Source of the DNA: an uncultured Rhodanobacter sp.
GTDB lineage: Bacteria; Pseudomonadota; Gammaproteobacteria; Xanthomonadales; Rhodanobacteraceae
NCBI GenBank assembly: GCA_903827735.1
Contig: CAIKJM010000461.1
Location: 1-21,244 of the forward strand
Length of the DNA: 21,244 nucleotides
Direction of reading: 5' to 3'
In this document: positions 1-7,450 of the stretch, one piece after another
How positions within the stretch are numbered: the stretch's first letter is position 1
Layout: the number at the start of each line of letters is the position of its first letter
Translations under genes and position numbers: made by a program
Notes under the pieces: model-generated
The model's database searches: none
The model's input: only the letters and a program-made list of their open reading frames with translations
What the model was told of the DNA's origin: nothing

Positions 1-1
1 C

Positions 2-1345
2 ATCGCTTTGCTGATGGTTTGTAACAACGCTTTCGGCCAAACCCAGCAGCCCATCAACGGGGAATGGGACGGCGGCCTGAGGACACCGTCGGGCAGCGAG
101 CTAAGGCTGAGCCTGCATTTTTCCGATACTACGGCAACCATGGATAGCCCGGATCAGGGCGCATCCGGCATACCGGCCACACTGAGCCGGCAAGGCGACG
201 TGGTGACGGTGGTCATTGCATCCGTCAACGGTCGTTTCACCGGCACGCTTTCCGCGGATGGCGCGGACTTGATCGGAAGTTTTTCGCAGGCTGGGCTGAA
301 TATGCCGGCGCGTTTCACGCGCCGCCCCGCCGGTGCGGCTGCGCTCAAAAACAATCGACCGCAAACGCCACAGCCGCCGTTTCCCTATATCAGCAAGGAC
401 GTGAGCTTCGCCGACCAAAACGGTGAGATGATCGCCGGCACGCTGACGTTGCCGAAGGGCAACGGACCGTTTCCAGCCGTCGTGATGATTGCCGGTTCGG
501 GAAAGCAGAATCGCGACGAGAATATTCTTGGACATAAGATTTTTCTCGTCATCGCCGATCGGCTGACCCGCGCGGGCATTGCCGTACTGCGTTACGACAA
601 GCGCGGCGTCGGCGCATCGAAGGGCGACTACGCGACAGCGACGACGGCGGACTTTGCCGCGGATGCGCAGAGCGCAGTGAGCTGGCTCAACGCTCAACCC
701 CATATTGCCCGCGGCAAGATCGGCCTGATCGGCCACAGCGAAGGCGGCGAAATTGCGCCGCGGATTGCCAATCGCGATAGTCAGGTTGCGTTTGTTGTGC
801 TGCTGTCAGCTCCCGCCCAGCGCGGCGCCGAGATCATCGCCGCGCAGGCAATGGCCATCGCGCTTGCGTCCGGCGTGCCCAGATCCATCGCCGAAAAACA
901 GCACGCGCTGGAAGTACAGATACTCGATGCGGTACGTCATTCGACCGATCAGGGAAGCGCGGAAGCCGCGGCGCAAAAACTGCTAATGCAGGCCGGTATG
1001 CCTGCCGAAAGCGCATCGGCAAAGGGCAAAGAAGTTTCCTCACCCTGGTTTCGCGCGTTTCTCGTGGAAGACCCGGCGCCCGAGCTGCGCAAACTCACCA
1101 AACCCACCCTGGTCATCGCCGGCTCGAAGGATTTGCAGGTCGACCCGGCAGCGAATCTGCCGATCATCCGTGCCGCACTGGCGAAAAACGCCGACGCTCG
1201 TATCGTCGAATTGCCGGGGCTCAACCATCTGCTGCAGCCCGCGACCAGCGGGCTGCCCGCCGAATACGGCAGCATCACGACAACCATCGACCCGAAGGTG
1301 CTGGATCTGTTGACCCAGTGGATCGACGAACAGACGGCCAAATAA
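2..1345 (+). CDS. Exported alpha/beta hydrolase, 5' end cut by window edge
   Basis: Serine hydrolase of the alpha/beta fold (COG1073 / S33-like), probably an esterase or peptidase acting outside the cytoplasm; the substrate is not readable. Numbering from the TTG at 8, the first residues look like the end of a signal peptide (LLMVCNNAFG). An N-terminal beta-rich segment (about 15-105) precedes the hydrolase domain. The domain shows an oxyanion-type MIAGSGKQNRDEN, the nucleophile elbow GHSEGG with Ser244, Asp375 in AGSKDLQVD and His407 in LPGLNHLL, so the catalytic triad is complete. The frame is open back to base 2 with no stop, and a start at 8 or 14 would leave only a stub of signal peptide, so the true start probably lies upstream of the window. 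Family membership is firm; substrate is unknown. Confidence 0.88.
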   Translation: MALLMVCNNAFGQTQQPINGEWDGGLRTPSGSELRLSLHFSDTTATMDSPDQGASGIPATLSRQGDVVTVVIASVNGRFTGTLSADGADLIGSFSQAGLNMPARFTRRPAGAAALKNNRPQTPQPPFPYISKDVSFADQNGEMIAGTLTLPKGNGPFPAVVMIAGSGKQNRDENILGHKIFLVIADRLTRAGIAVLRYDKRGVGASKGDYATATTADFAADAQSAVSWLNAQPHIARGKIGLIGHSEGGEIAPRIANRDSQVAFVVLLSAPAQRGAEIIAAQAMAIALASGVPRSIAEKQHALEVQILDAVRHSTDQGSAEAAAQKLLMQAGMPAESASAKGKEVSSPWFRAFLVEDPAPELRKLTKPTLVIAGSKDLQVDPAANLPIIRAALAKNADARIVELPGLNHLLQPATSGLPAEYGSITTTIDPKVLDLLTQWIDEQTAK

Positions 1346-1370
1346 CCGGCCGTGCCGATCATCGAGACCG

Positions 1371-1391
1371 GAGCTGCCGTTGTCGCAGCTC
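1371..1391 (+). terminator. Possible hairpin after the hydrolase
   Basis: A perfect 7-bp stem (GAGCTGC / GCAGCTC) with a 7-base loop begins 25 bases after the hydrolase stop codon. No T-run follows, so it is not a classical intrinsic terminator. It could be a transcript 3'-end hairpin or chance. Confidence 0.3.
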
Positions 1392-1503
1392 ACGTTCGCT
1401 TGCCGTGGATGCGCGAATACTCGGCATCACCGATATATCCCGAAATAGGCCTGCGCTTGCAAAGCGCCGACCGAAAAACTCTTTATTGCCTACAGGAACA
1501 CCC

Positions 1504-1893
1504 ATGCCCCTGCTTCGATTCGACATTCTGGAAGGCCGCAGCGACGACGAAGTTACCTCCCTGCTCGATGCTGCGCACCGCGCGGTGCTCAATGCCTTCG
1601 GGGTACCCGCACGCGACCGTTACCAGATCGTGCATCAACATGCGTCGTCACACTTTGTCGTGCAGGACACCGGCCTGGATATCACGCGAACCGACAAAGT
1701 GGTGATCGTCAGTGTCACCAGCCGCCCGCGCACCCGCGAGGAAAAACAAAAATTCTACGTGGAGCTCTGCCGTGAACTGAAGGATAGCTGCGGCATCGAG
1801 CCCAGCGATGTGATGGTCAACATCGTCAGCAACGCCGATGAAGACTGGAGCTTCGGCCACGGTCGTGCGCAGTTCCTCACCGGCGAGCTCTAA
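1504..1893 (+). CDS. Tautomerase-superfamily protein, malonate semialdehyde decarboxylase-like
   Basis: 129 residues, Tautomerase_2 type, an enzyme family that uses an N-terminal proline as catalytic base or acid after loss of Met. The frame is open further upstream, but ATG 1504 gives the required Met-Pro start and has AGGAAC five bases before it. Numbering from Pro1, the protein has Pro1, Asp37, Arg73 and Arg75 (in TSRPRTREE), the catalytic set reported for malonate semialdehyde decarboxylase, which is itself about 129 residues long. Such an enzyme would convert malonate semialdehyde to acetaldehyde and CO2. No haloacrylate dehalogenase or other gene of that pathway is next to it, so the physiological substrate is open and a promiscuous tautomerase is also possible. 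It is transcribed separately from the GST, which lies convergent to it 17 bases away. Confidence 0.85.
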   Translation: MPLLRFDILEGRSDDEVTSLLDAAHRAVLNAFGVPARDRYQIVHQHASSHFVVQDTGLDITRTDKVVIVSVTSRPRTREEKQKFYVELCRELKDSCGIEPSDVMVNIVSNADEDWSFGHGRAQFLTGEL

Positions 1894-1910
1894 CTGCCGG
1901 ACAGCTTCGG

Positions 1911-2615
1911 TCAACCGCGACGCGGAATCTCCAGGCCGCGCTGCACGGCCGGCCGCGCCAGCGCGCGATCGAGCCAGGCGGGAACGTGGCTCAGCTTGTC
2001 GTACTCGACAATCTCGCGCGCCTCATAGAACGTGATCATATTGCGCACCCAGCCAATGGTCGCGATATCGGCAATGCTGTAGTCGTTGCCCATGATCCAT
2101 GTTCGATCCGCCAGGCGCGCATCGAGCACGCCCAGCAGTCGTCTGGACTCCGTCGCGTAACGCTCCAGTGGCCGCTTGTCGGCGATCTCCTTGCCCGCGA
2201 ACTTATGGAAGAAGCCGAGCTGGCCAAACATAGGACCAATCGCCGCCATCTGGAAAAACAGCCACTGGATCGTCTCCCAGCGCTGCGCCGCGTCGGTCGA
2301 AATAAACTGCCCGGACTTGTCGGCCAGATAGAGAAGAATCGCGCCCGACTCGAATAGGCCGATCGGCTGCCCGTCCGGCCCATCGGGATCGATGATCGCC
2401 GGAATTTTGCCGTTGGGATTGAGCGAAAGAAATTCCGGCGTGTGGCTTTCGTTCTTGGTGATGTCGACCAGATGCGGCTCGTACGCCAACCCGGTTTCTT
2501 CCAGCATGATCGAGACTTTAACGCCGTTGGGCGTATTGAGCGAATACAGCTGGATACGCTCGGGATGCTGCGCAGGCCAGCGCGCGGCGATGGGAAAGTT
2601 GGCGAGCTTCGACAT
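1911..2615 (-). CDS. Glutathione S-transferase family protein (YfcG/Ure2p-like)
   Basis: 234 residues, cytoplasmic. The N-terminal thioredoxin-fold domain (about 20-105) contains LYSLNTPNGVKVS, where Thr28 and Asn30 correspond to the glutathione-contacting Thr/Asn of E. coli YfcG, in place of a catalytic Tyr, Ser or Cys. Pro72 in NGKIPAI is the conserved cis-proline, and Glu89-Ser90 in FESGAI binds the glutathione gamma-glutamyl part. A helical C-terminal domain follows (about 110-230). YfcG-type proteins act mainly as disulfide-bond reductases with glutathione, so thiol redox maintenance is more likely than conjugation. Start ATG 2615 has AGGA about seven bases upstream. It diverges from the GNAT gene. 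Confidence 0.9.
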   Translation of the reverse strand: MSKLANFPIAARWPAQHPERIQLYSLNTPNGVKVSIMLEETGLAYEPHLVDITKNESHTPEFLSLNPNGKIPAIIDPDGPDGQPIGLFESGAILLYLADKSGQFISTDAAQRWETIQWLFFQMAAIGPMFGQLGFFHKFAGKEIADKRPLERYATESRRLLGVLDARLADRTWIMGNDYSIADIATIGWVRNMITFYEAREIVEYDKLSHVPAWLDRALARPAVQRGLEIPRRG

Positions 2616-2751
2616 AGGAGTTCCTGGATAAACAACTCAATGCAAAGTAGGCGCTTCCGGCCGCGCGTTCAATAGCTTCGCCTGCACAGTCCCTCCCGAC
2701 GGCGCGCCATGCGCTTGCGTAATGCGGCGAATCGGCGCGATAGTCGTCGAC

Positions 2752-3213
2752 ATGAAACACTCCCTCATCGTGCGTGCTGTGACAACCTCGGACTTGCCCG
2801 CATGGAGCCTCCTGTGGAACGATTACAACGCCTTTTATGGCCGCAAAGACGCCACCGCGCTGGCCGATGAAATTACCCAGACGACGTGGCAGCGCTTCTT
2901 CGATCCGCTGGAACCGATGCATGCGCTAGTTGCCGAACACGATGGTCGGTTGCTGGGGCTGACCCACTACCTGTTTCACCGCAGCACCACCCAGCTGGGG
3001 CTGAACTGCTATCTGCAAGACCTGTTCACGGTCGAAGCGGCGCGCGGGAAAGGCGTCGGCCGCGCGCTGATCGAAGCGGTCTATAGTCCTGCCAAGCAAG
3101 CCGGCTCGCCGCGCGTGTATTGGCAAACCCACGAAACCAACGTCATCGCCATGCGGCTCTACGATCAGGTCGCCAAGCGCTCGGGCTTTCTCGTCTACAG
3201 CCAGCTTGTTTGA
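2752..3213 (+). CDS. GNAT-family N-acetyltransferase
   Basis: 153 residues from ATG 2752; an in-frame ATG at 2722 would add ten residues (MRRIGAIVVD). I prefer 2752 because family members begin just before the first strand (HSLIVRAVTTSDL). Neither start has a clear Shine-Dalgarno. The acetyl-CoA binding motif A is visible as LQDLFTVEAARGKGVGRALI, with the RGKGVGRA pyrophosphate loop. The motif B region follows (THETNVIAMRLYDQVAKRSGF), where Asn and Tyr sit in the usual places. The protein transfers acetyl from acetyl-CoA to an amine that cannot be named from the sequence. It is divergent from the GST and followed by a gene-free stretch, so it is probably monocistronic. Confidence 0.88.
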   Translation: MKHSLIVRAVTTSDLPAWSLLWNDYNAFYGRKDATALADEITQTTWQRFFDPLEPMHALVAEHDGRLLGLTHYLFHRSTTQLGLNCYLQDLFTVEAARGKGVGRALIEAVYSPAKQAGSPRVYWQTHETNVIAMRLYDQVAKRSGFLVYSQLV

Positions 3214-3582
3214 TTAGCCGCCGCCAGATCCAACCGCGCGCCGCGAGGAAAACCCTCGCAGGCACTCTTCGGTTGATGCAGACCGGTTCGGCGATAACTC
3301 GGCAAGCAATGCGCCTCTACGGCGATCGCTTGCCGTCGGTAACTCCAGACTCACGGGCCTGCCCGATGTACTCTCGTCGTTGGGGAATCGTCCCAGAACG
3401 AGTCCGACAGGGGTTTCCGAGACTTTCATCGCTTTTTGAATACCTGTCATTTTCTCGGCCGGGTAGCACTGATATGCTCGCGCACGAATTCATAGAGCAC
3501 GCCACTGTGTCGCCCGCACGCTATTCGGGCTGGCGCCGCAACATGCTTGCTCGGCCAAGACTTATATCCAGGGGAAATAGCC
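3214..3582. other. Gene-free stretch with one small hairpin
   Basis: 369 bases between the GNAT and receptor genes. A perfect 6-bp hairpin, GCGAGG (3243-3248) / CCTCGC (3254-3259), lies 29 bases after the GNAT stop but has no T-run. Open frames on either strand here lack a family-like sequence or a ribosome binding site. The right part presumably carries the receptor promoter; I could not pick convincing -35/-10 boxes and see no FliA-type motif. Confidence 0.5.
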
Positions 3583-4716
3583 ATGTTCAGACACTCGCTT
3601 CGAGTGCGACTTCTACTGCCGGTGCTCGCATTGGTTCTGGTGGTGGTGATCGTCGTCACTCTCGTGCTTTCCACGGTGGAAGCCAATCGGGTCAAGGCGG
3701 AAGCGACCAGCTCGATCGATCGGCAATCCATCGCGCTACAGAGCCTTTTCTCCGTCACCCGCTCGATCATGCTCGATCGGGTCAACAGTGCCATGCGCCT
3801 GCTGCGCCAGCAAAGCGACGCGCTGGGCCCGGCGGCCGTCGGTCCGGCGATCACGGTGTCCGGTCAATCGGCGAACGATCTGCTATTCGGCGGCAAGCCG
3901 CAGGGCAACGCGTTTCAGCTGGTCGACGGCCTGACCGCGACCACTGGCGGCACGGCGACCATTTTTTCGCGCTCCGGCGACAACTTTGTACGCATCTCGA
4001 CCAATGTCAAAAAGGATGACGGCACGCGCGCCATCGGCACCCAGCTCGATCCGGCCGGCCCGGTGATTGCGCAGATTCGCAAGGACGACAGCTTCTACGG
4101 TGTGGTGGACATCCTCGGCACGCCCTACGTCACCGGCTACGAGCCCATCTTCAGCGCCGGCGGCGGCAGCGTGATCGGCATCTGGTATGTCGGTTACAAG
4201 ACCGACCTGCAGTCGCTCGACCATGTGATCAGCGACAGCCGCGTACTCGATTCCGGCTTCGTGGCGCTGTTCGACAGCAAGGGCAAGCTGCGCTTTCATT
4301 CCAAGACCGGCACCAGCACCGATCCAGCGCTGATCGAAAAAATTGCCACCCAACAGCCGTCCGACTGGACCGTGGTGAAGCAGGACGTACCCGGATGGGG
4401 TTTCTCGCTGGTGTCGGCTTATCCCAAGAGCGACGTCAATAATGTCATCGTGCAGCAGTCCCTGTGGATCGGCGGCCTGGGGCTGCTGATCTGCGTGCTG
4501 CTGCTGGGCCTGCAGTCCGCGCTGATCTGGAGCCGCGTGCTCAAGCCGATCCAGCATCTGACCGTGGTAGCCGACGAGCTGAGCATGGGCAAGTGGAATC
4601 ACACCATCGACGAGGTCGTGCTGAAGGATGAAATCGGCACGCTGGCCAAGGCAATCGCTCGACTCTCCAACAGCGTGCGCCTGGCGATGGATCGACTGAG
4701 CAAGCGACCGGGGTGA
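3583..4716 (+). CDS. Cache-HAMP membrane sensor lacking an output domain
   Basis: 377 residues. Start ATG 3583 is preceded by AGGGGAA; the frame is open upstream but without a better start. TM1 is about residues 9-31, followed by a periplasmic region and TM2 at about 294-316. The periplasmic part resembles Cache_3-Cache_2 sensor domains of chemoreceptors, with RISTNVKKDDGTRAIGT and YVTGYEPIFSAGGGSVIG, then a membrane-proximal segment (about 220-285). After TM2 comes one HAMP domain with its conserved Pro and DEIGTLAKAIARL, and the protein ends about 15 residues later. There is no methyl-accepting, kinase or GGDEF domain. Cache domains bind small ligands such as organic or amino acids; the ligand is unknown. 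The gene 42 bases downstream is probably cotranscribed and may supply the missing output. Confidence 0.85.
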   Translation: MFRHSLRVRLLLPVLALVLVVVIVVTLVLSTVEANRVKAEATSSIDRQSIALQSLFSVTRSIMLDRVNSAMRLLRQQSDALGPAAVGPAITVSGQSANDLLFGGKPQGNAFQLVDGLTATTGGTATIFSRSGDNFVRISTNVKKDDGTRAIGTQLDPAGPVIAQIRKDDSFYGVVDILGTPYVTGYEPIFSAGGGSVIGIWYVGYKTDLQSLDHVISDSRVLDSGFVALFDSKGKLRFHSKTGTSTDPALIEKIATQQPSDWTVVKQDVPGWGFSLVSAYPKSDVNNVIVQQSLWIGGLGLLICVLLLGLQSALIWSRVLKPIQHLTVVADELSMGKWNHTIDEVVLKDEIGTLAKAIARLSNSVRLAMDRLSKRPG

Positions 4717-4758
4717 TCGGAAATCGACCCAGCGCAACACCCTCGGAGAGAATGACAA

Positions 4759-5340
4759 ATGGCCGGTGAATTTCGACCCTTGCACGACGTGCTGCGCGAG
4801 CTCAAGCCGCTCGTGCAGCAACGAGCGTCCGGCTTCTTCTTCGTGGTTACCGAGGACAATCACTCCTGCACTATCCGTTTGCGCGGCGGCGAAATCGATG
4901 ACGTGCTGTTCAGCCGGCAGCGTAACGACGAAGCGGTGCAGCTGCTGTCGAAAGTGACGGCGGCCCGAGCGCGCTTTCAGCCGATCGCCGTTAGCAGCGC
5001 CAACAGCCGCGGCGCGCTGAGCCCGGCATCGCTGCAGTGGCTGCTCGGCGATTTTGAGAACGCGCCCTCGACAGCGACCGCAGCAGCAACTGAACCGGTC
5101 GAGTCGGTAGAGGGCGCACCGGAGCCGAGCGCCGGCATCAGCGAAGCGCAGCGAACCGCGGTAGAAAAGGTCGCGCTGAATTACTTCGGCCCCATCGCCA
5201 GCCTGTTATGCGAGGAGTCGTTTGTACAGGGTAACGACATGGAGCAGGCGCTAACGCAAATCGCCTCGAATCTGGCGTCCTCCGACGAGTCGCGGCGATT
5301 TATGGTCGACGCGCGCGGCGCACTGAAGCAGATTCCGTAA
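4759..5340 (+). CDS. Cytoplasmic DUF4388-like protein paired with the Cache-HAMP sensor
   Basis: 193 residues, no signal peptide or membrane segment. GGAGAG lies eight bases before ATG 4759. The N-terminal domain (about 1-98) has SGFFFVVTEDNHSCTIRL then RGGEIDDVLFSRQRNDEAVQ, the pattern of DUF4388/PATAN-type domains (a strand, a G-x-I turn, then a helix pair) seen in bacterial signalling proteins. A linker rich in Ala, Thr, Glu and Pro follows (about 99-125). The C-terminal helical part (126-193) contains NYFGPIASLLCEES and SDESRRFM and faintly resembles DUF8082. These domain names are from memory of sequence patterns and are tentative. The position 42 bases behind a receptor that ends at HAMP suggests a signalling partner. 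Function is unknown. Confidence 0.75.
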   Translation: MAGEFRPLHDVLRELKPLVQQRASGFFFVVTEDNHSCTIRLRGGEIDDVLFSRQRNDEAVQLLSKVTAARARFQPIAVSSANSRGALSPASLQWLLGDFENAPSTATAAATEPVESVEGAPEPSAGISEAQRTAVEKVALNYFGPIASLLCEESFVQGNDMEQALTQIASNLASSDESRRFMVDARGALKQIP

Positions 5341-5383
5341 GCTCCACTAACGTATTGAGCTAATCCGTCCGGGTAAGGCAGCA

Positions 5384-5407
5384 AAACGTCGATCAATCGC
5401 AACGTTT
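5384..5407. terminator. Weak inverted repeat between convergent genes
   Basis: AAACGT (5384-5389) and ACGTTT (5402-5407) form a 6-bp AT-rich stem with a 12-base loop, lying between the two convergent stop codons. It is poor as an intrinsic terminator and is listed only because of its position. Confidence 0.2.
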
Positions 5408-5410
5408 GTA

Positions 5411-6556
5411 TCAATCGTCCATCACCACCACGATACGATTACGCCCTCCGCCCTTGGCCGCATAAAGCGCCTTATCGGCTCGCCGCAGCGCATCGTCCAA
5501 ACTCTTGTCGGCGGCATCGACTGCGCTGATGCCGATGCTCACCGTAAACGCCGGCAAACCTTCGCTGCGATCAGCGGCCACCGCGGCGCGCAGTTTCTCT
5601 GCCACCAAAGTTCCTTCGGACGGCGACATCTCGCGAAGCATCAGCGCGAACTCCTCCCCGCCAATCCGTCCGATGACGTCGCTAGTGCGCAGTGTGGCCA
5701 TCGCGATGCTCGCGAATCGCCTCAACACCAGATCGCCTACGGCATGTCCGTAGGTATCGTTGACGCTTTTGAAGTGGTCGAGATCGAGCATCACCACCGA
5801 CAGCGGCCGTCCCGAACGACGCGCCAACTGCAGCTCGCGATTGCCTACGTCCATGAAATGCCGGCGATTGACCAGCCCGGTCAGGCTGTCGCGCGTAGCC
5901 AGCTCATACAGGCTGGAGGCATAGCGTCTGACCCGGCCTACCAGGGGACGAAAAATGAACAGCGCCTCCAGTGACAGCGTGATCAGCAGCGTGATCAGCA
6001 CCACTTTCTGCGCTGAGCGCAGCCATTCGATACGCCGATTGGATTCGCTTTCGAAAATCGATACGGCCTGATTCAAATTCGGCAACAGCGTCGTGCGTGC
6101 CGCCGCCTGTAGCCGCTTATAAGCCGCTTCGACGTTGCCGCCCGGCGACGGATCGGCGAACTGGCGCGCATCGAGGACAAACTGACGCACCGCGGAATCC
6201 AGCGGCGCGGCGCCCTCCTGATAAAACCGGTGCGCTGAAGGCGACAGCGTTTGCCGGATACCGAGATCGCCGCCCTGAGTCAGCGCCTTTTCGGAACGCT
6301 CCATGAGCGTGACCGCATCGAGCAGCGGTTGCCGTGCGCTTGCATCGCCGCCGTGCAGATAGGTCGCCAGCAGGCCAATGCGCTGCGACAGCATCCGCTG
6401 CCGCCCCGCCACGTTGATGACGGTGGCGGAGTCGCCCTGTGCCACGATCACGTTATTAAGCAGTACGTGCACCGCGCCGGAAAGCATCGCAATCAGCGCC
6501 AGTCCGGCGATGTACGCATAGGTGAGGCGTCTGGCAATCGCACGCTCGACGTCCAT
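5411..6556 (-). CDS. Membrane diguanylate cyclase with PilJ/NarX-type N-terminal sensor
   Basis: 381 residues. TM1 is about 13-33. The periplasmic part begins with INVAGRQRMLSQRI (47-60), the signature of the type IV pili methyl-accepting transducer N-terminal domain (PilJ/NarX-like). TM2 is about 185-203, and the GGDEF domain spans about 215-381. The active site is GGEEF at 299-303, with metal-binding Asp258 in LDLDHF. RTSD (290-293), five residues before GGEEF, is an intact RxxD inhibitory site. It should therefore make cyclic di-GMP from two GTP and be product-inhibited. There is no EAL domain. The chosen ATG 6556 has only a weak GGA upstream, whereas a strong ribosome site serves an out-of-frame ATG 55 bases earlier. 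It is convergent with the receptor pair. Confidence 0.9.
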   Translation of the reverse strand: MDVERAIARRLTYAYIAGLALIAMLSGAVHVLLNNVIVAQGDSATVINVAGRQRMLSQRIGLLATYLHGGDASARQPLLDAVTLMERSEKALTQGGDLGIRQTLSPSAHRFYQEGAAPLDSAVRQFVLDARQFADPSPGGNVEAAYKRLQAAARTTLLPNLNQAVSIFESESNRRIEWLRSAQKVVLITLLITLSLEALFIFRPLVGRVRRYASSLYELATRDSLTGLVNRRHFMDVGNRELQLARRSGRPLSVVMLDLDHFKSVNDTYGHAVGDLVLRRFASIAMATLRTSDVIGRIGGEEFALMLREMSPSEGTLVAEKLRAAVAADRSEGLPAFTVSIGISAVDAADKSLDDALRRADKALYAAKGGGRNRIVVVMDD

Positions 6557-6611
6557 GGTGATTCCGTGGGTTCTGACGCAGTTTGAGGATGAAGGAGGCT
6601 TGAGCGCTCAT
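6456..6611 (-). CDS. Small ORF with strong ribosome site overlapping the cyclase start
   Basis: 51 codons (MSAQASFILKLRQNP...) starting at ATG 6611 with GGAGG eight bases before it, the best ribosome site in this neighbourhood. It runs out of frame into the diguanylate cyclase and stops at 6456, about 100 bases inside that gene. The part beyond the overlap is Arg/Cys/His-rich and looks like a frame shadow. Either it is a leader ORF coupling translation to the cyclase, or one base is missing or added between 6611 and 6556 and the first ~18 residues are the real N-terminus of the cyclase. No homology is recognised. Confidence 0.3.
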   Translation of the reverse strand: MSAQASFILKLRQNPRNHHGRRACDCQTPHLCVHRRTGADCDAFRRGARTA

Positions 6612-6619
6612 ACCTGTTT

Positions 6620-6624
6620 CCTCC
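6620..6624 (-). promoter_or_regulatory. Strong Shine-Dalgarno GGAGG ahead of ATG 6611
   Basis: On the minus strand the sequence reads GGAGGAAACAGGT then ATG, an ideal core and 8-base spacing. The ATG it serves is not in frame with the diguanylate cyclase. Confidence 0.55.
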
Positions 6625-7450
6625 AGCTTGGAACAGAAGAACCCGCGGCGACAAGGGCCATGACATGCCTTTTGACAACTTTCAGCCCCAGCTCTGACGT
6701 GGTGCCGAAATAAGCGCGTCGTGATGCGCTAGTCCTCACCAACTCGCGAGGCAATCTGACTGCAGCCGATTTTTACCGCACCGGCGCTGCGAAGCCTCGG
6801 TGTTGGCATATTTGCCTACCCCTGCTTCGTGCATTCCGATCCTGTACCGGCGCAGCGACGTCTGCCGTTAGCTGCACGGCATTCTCTTTCTTCGAGATTC
6901 CGCTGATCTCGGCCAGACCGCTCATTGCCGCGGCTGAACTCATACCGTGTAGGCCGCACCTGACCGCATTGAGCGACGACGTGTCGCCAGCGCAACGGCG
7001 AAAGGATGTTTTTAGCGATATTGGCCGCCAAGATCATTGTGCTGAACTTCGTCATCAACCTGTTGGTTGGTCATTAAATCCTGACTTAGTTGATGCCATC
7101 CATCGCGGTCATTGTCGGCTTGGATTTTAATCCGCTGCCCAAGCTGTTCGTGCCAAACGTTACTACGCCACGGCCACGGTAGTGACGCGGGCTGGCATTG
7201 CCGCGACTCTTGCGCTTAGCAGCAGGCTTGCAAACATTCCGGTCGAGGTAAGTGTTGAAGTCAGATGCACGCTTTTCTCTGGCTGACAGATCTCATCTCG
7301 TAGCGCTAGGCCTATTGAGCCGCTGAGATAACCATCCCCCGTTCGCGTCCATGCGCTTATCTGTCGTCCATCAAAGCCTTGCGCTTCCAATAGCGAATGG
7401 TGAATATTCGGATGAGACGGCTTTTGTCCGTCGTGACCGGAGCCAGCACA
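6625..7450. other. Long gene-free stretch upstream of the exported amidase
   Basis: About 830 bases without a gene I can support. It is less GC-rich than its surroundings and broken by stops in all frames. Open frames at 6816-7058 and 7163-7390 (minus strand) resemble no family I know. The only item with protein-like character is a 23-codon plus-strand ORF at 7006-7077, encoding a very hydrophobic peptide (MFLAILAAKIIVLNFVINL...) but with its ribosome site (AAAGG) directly abutting the ATG. The stretch could be a decayed gene, a regulatory region or a site of past insertion or deletion; no direct repeats or insertion-sequence ends were seen. Confidence 0.45.

Noticed and set aside
3214..3450. 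78-codon minus-strand frame between the GNAT and receptor genes
   Set aside because: No recognised family and no clear ribosome site; it lies in probable promoter/3'-end DNA.
6816..7058. 80-codon minus-strand frame in the gene-free stretch
   Set aside because: No family resemblance; after a short hydrophobic start it becomes Arg/Glu-rich in a shadow-like way.
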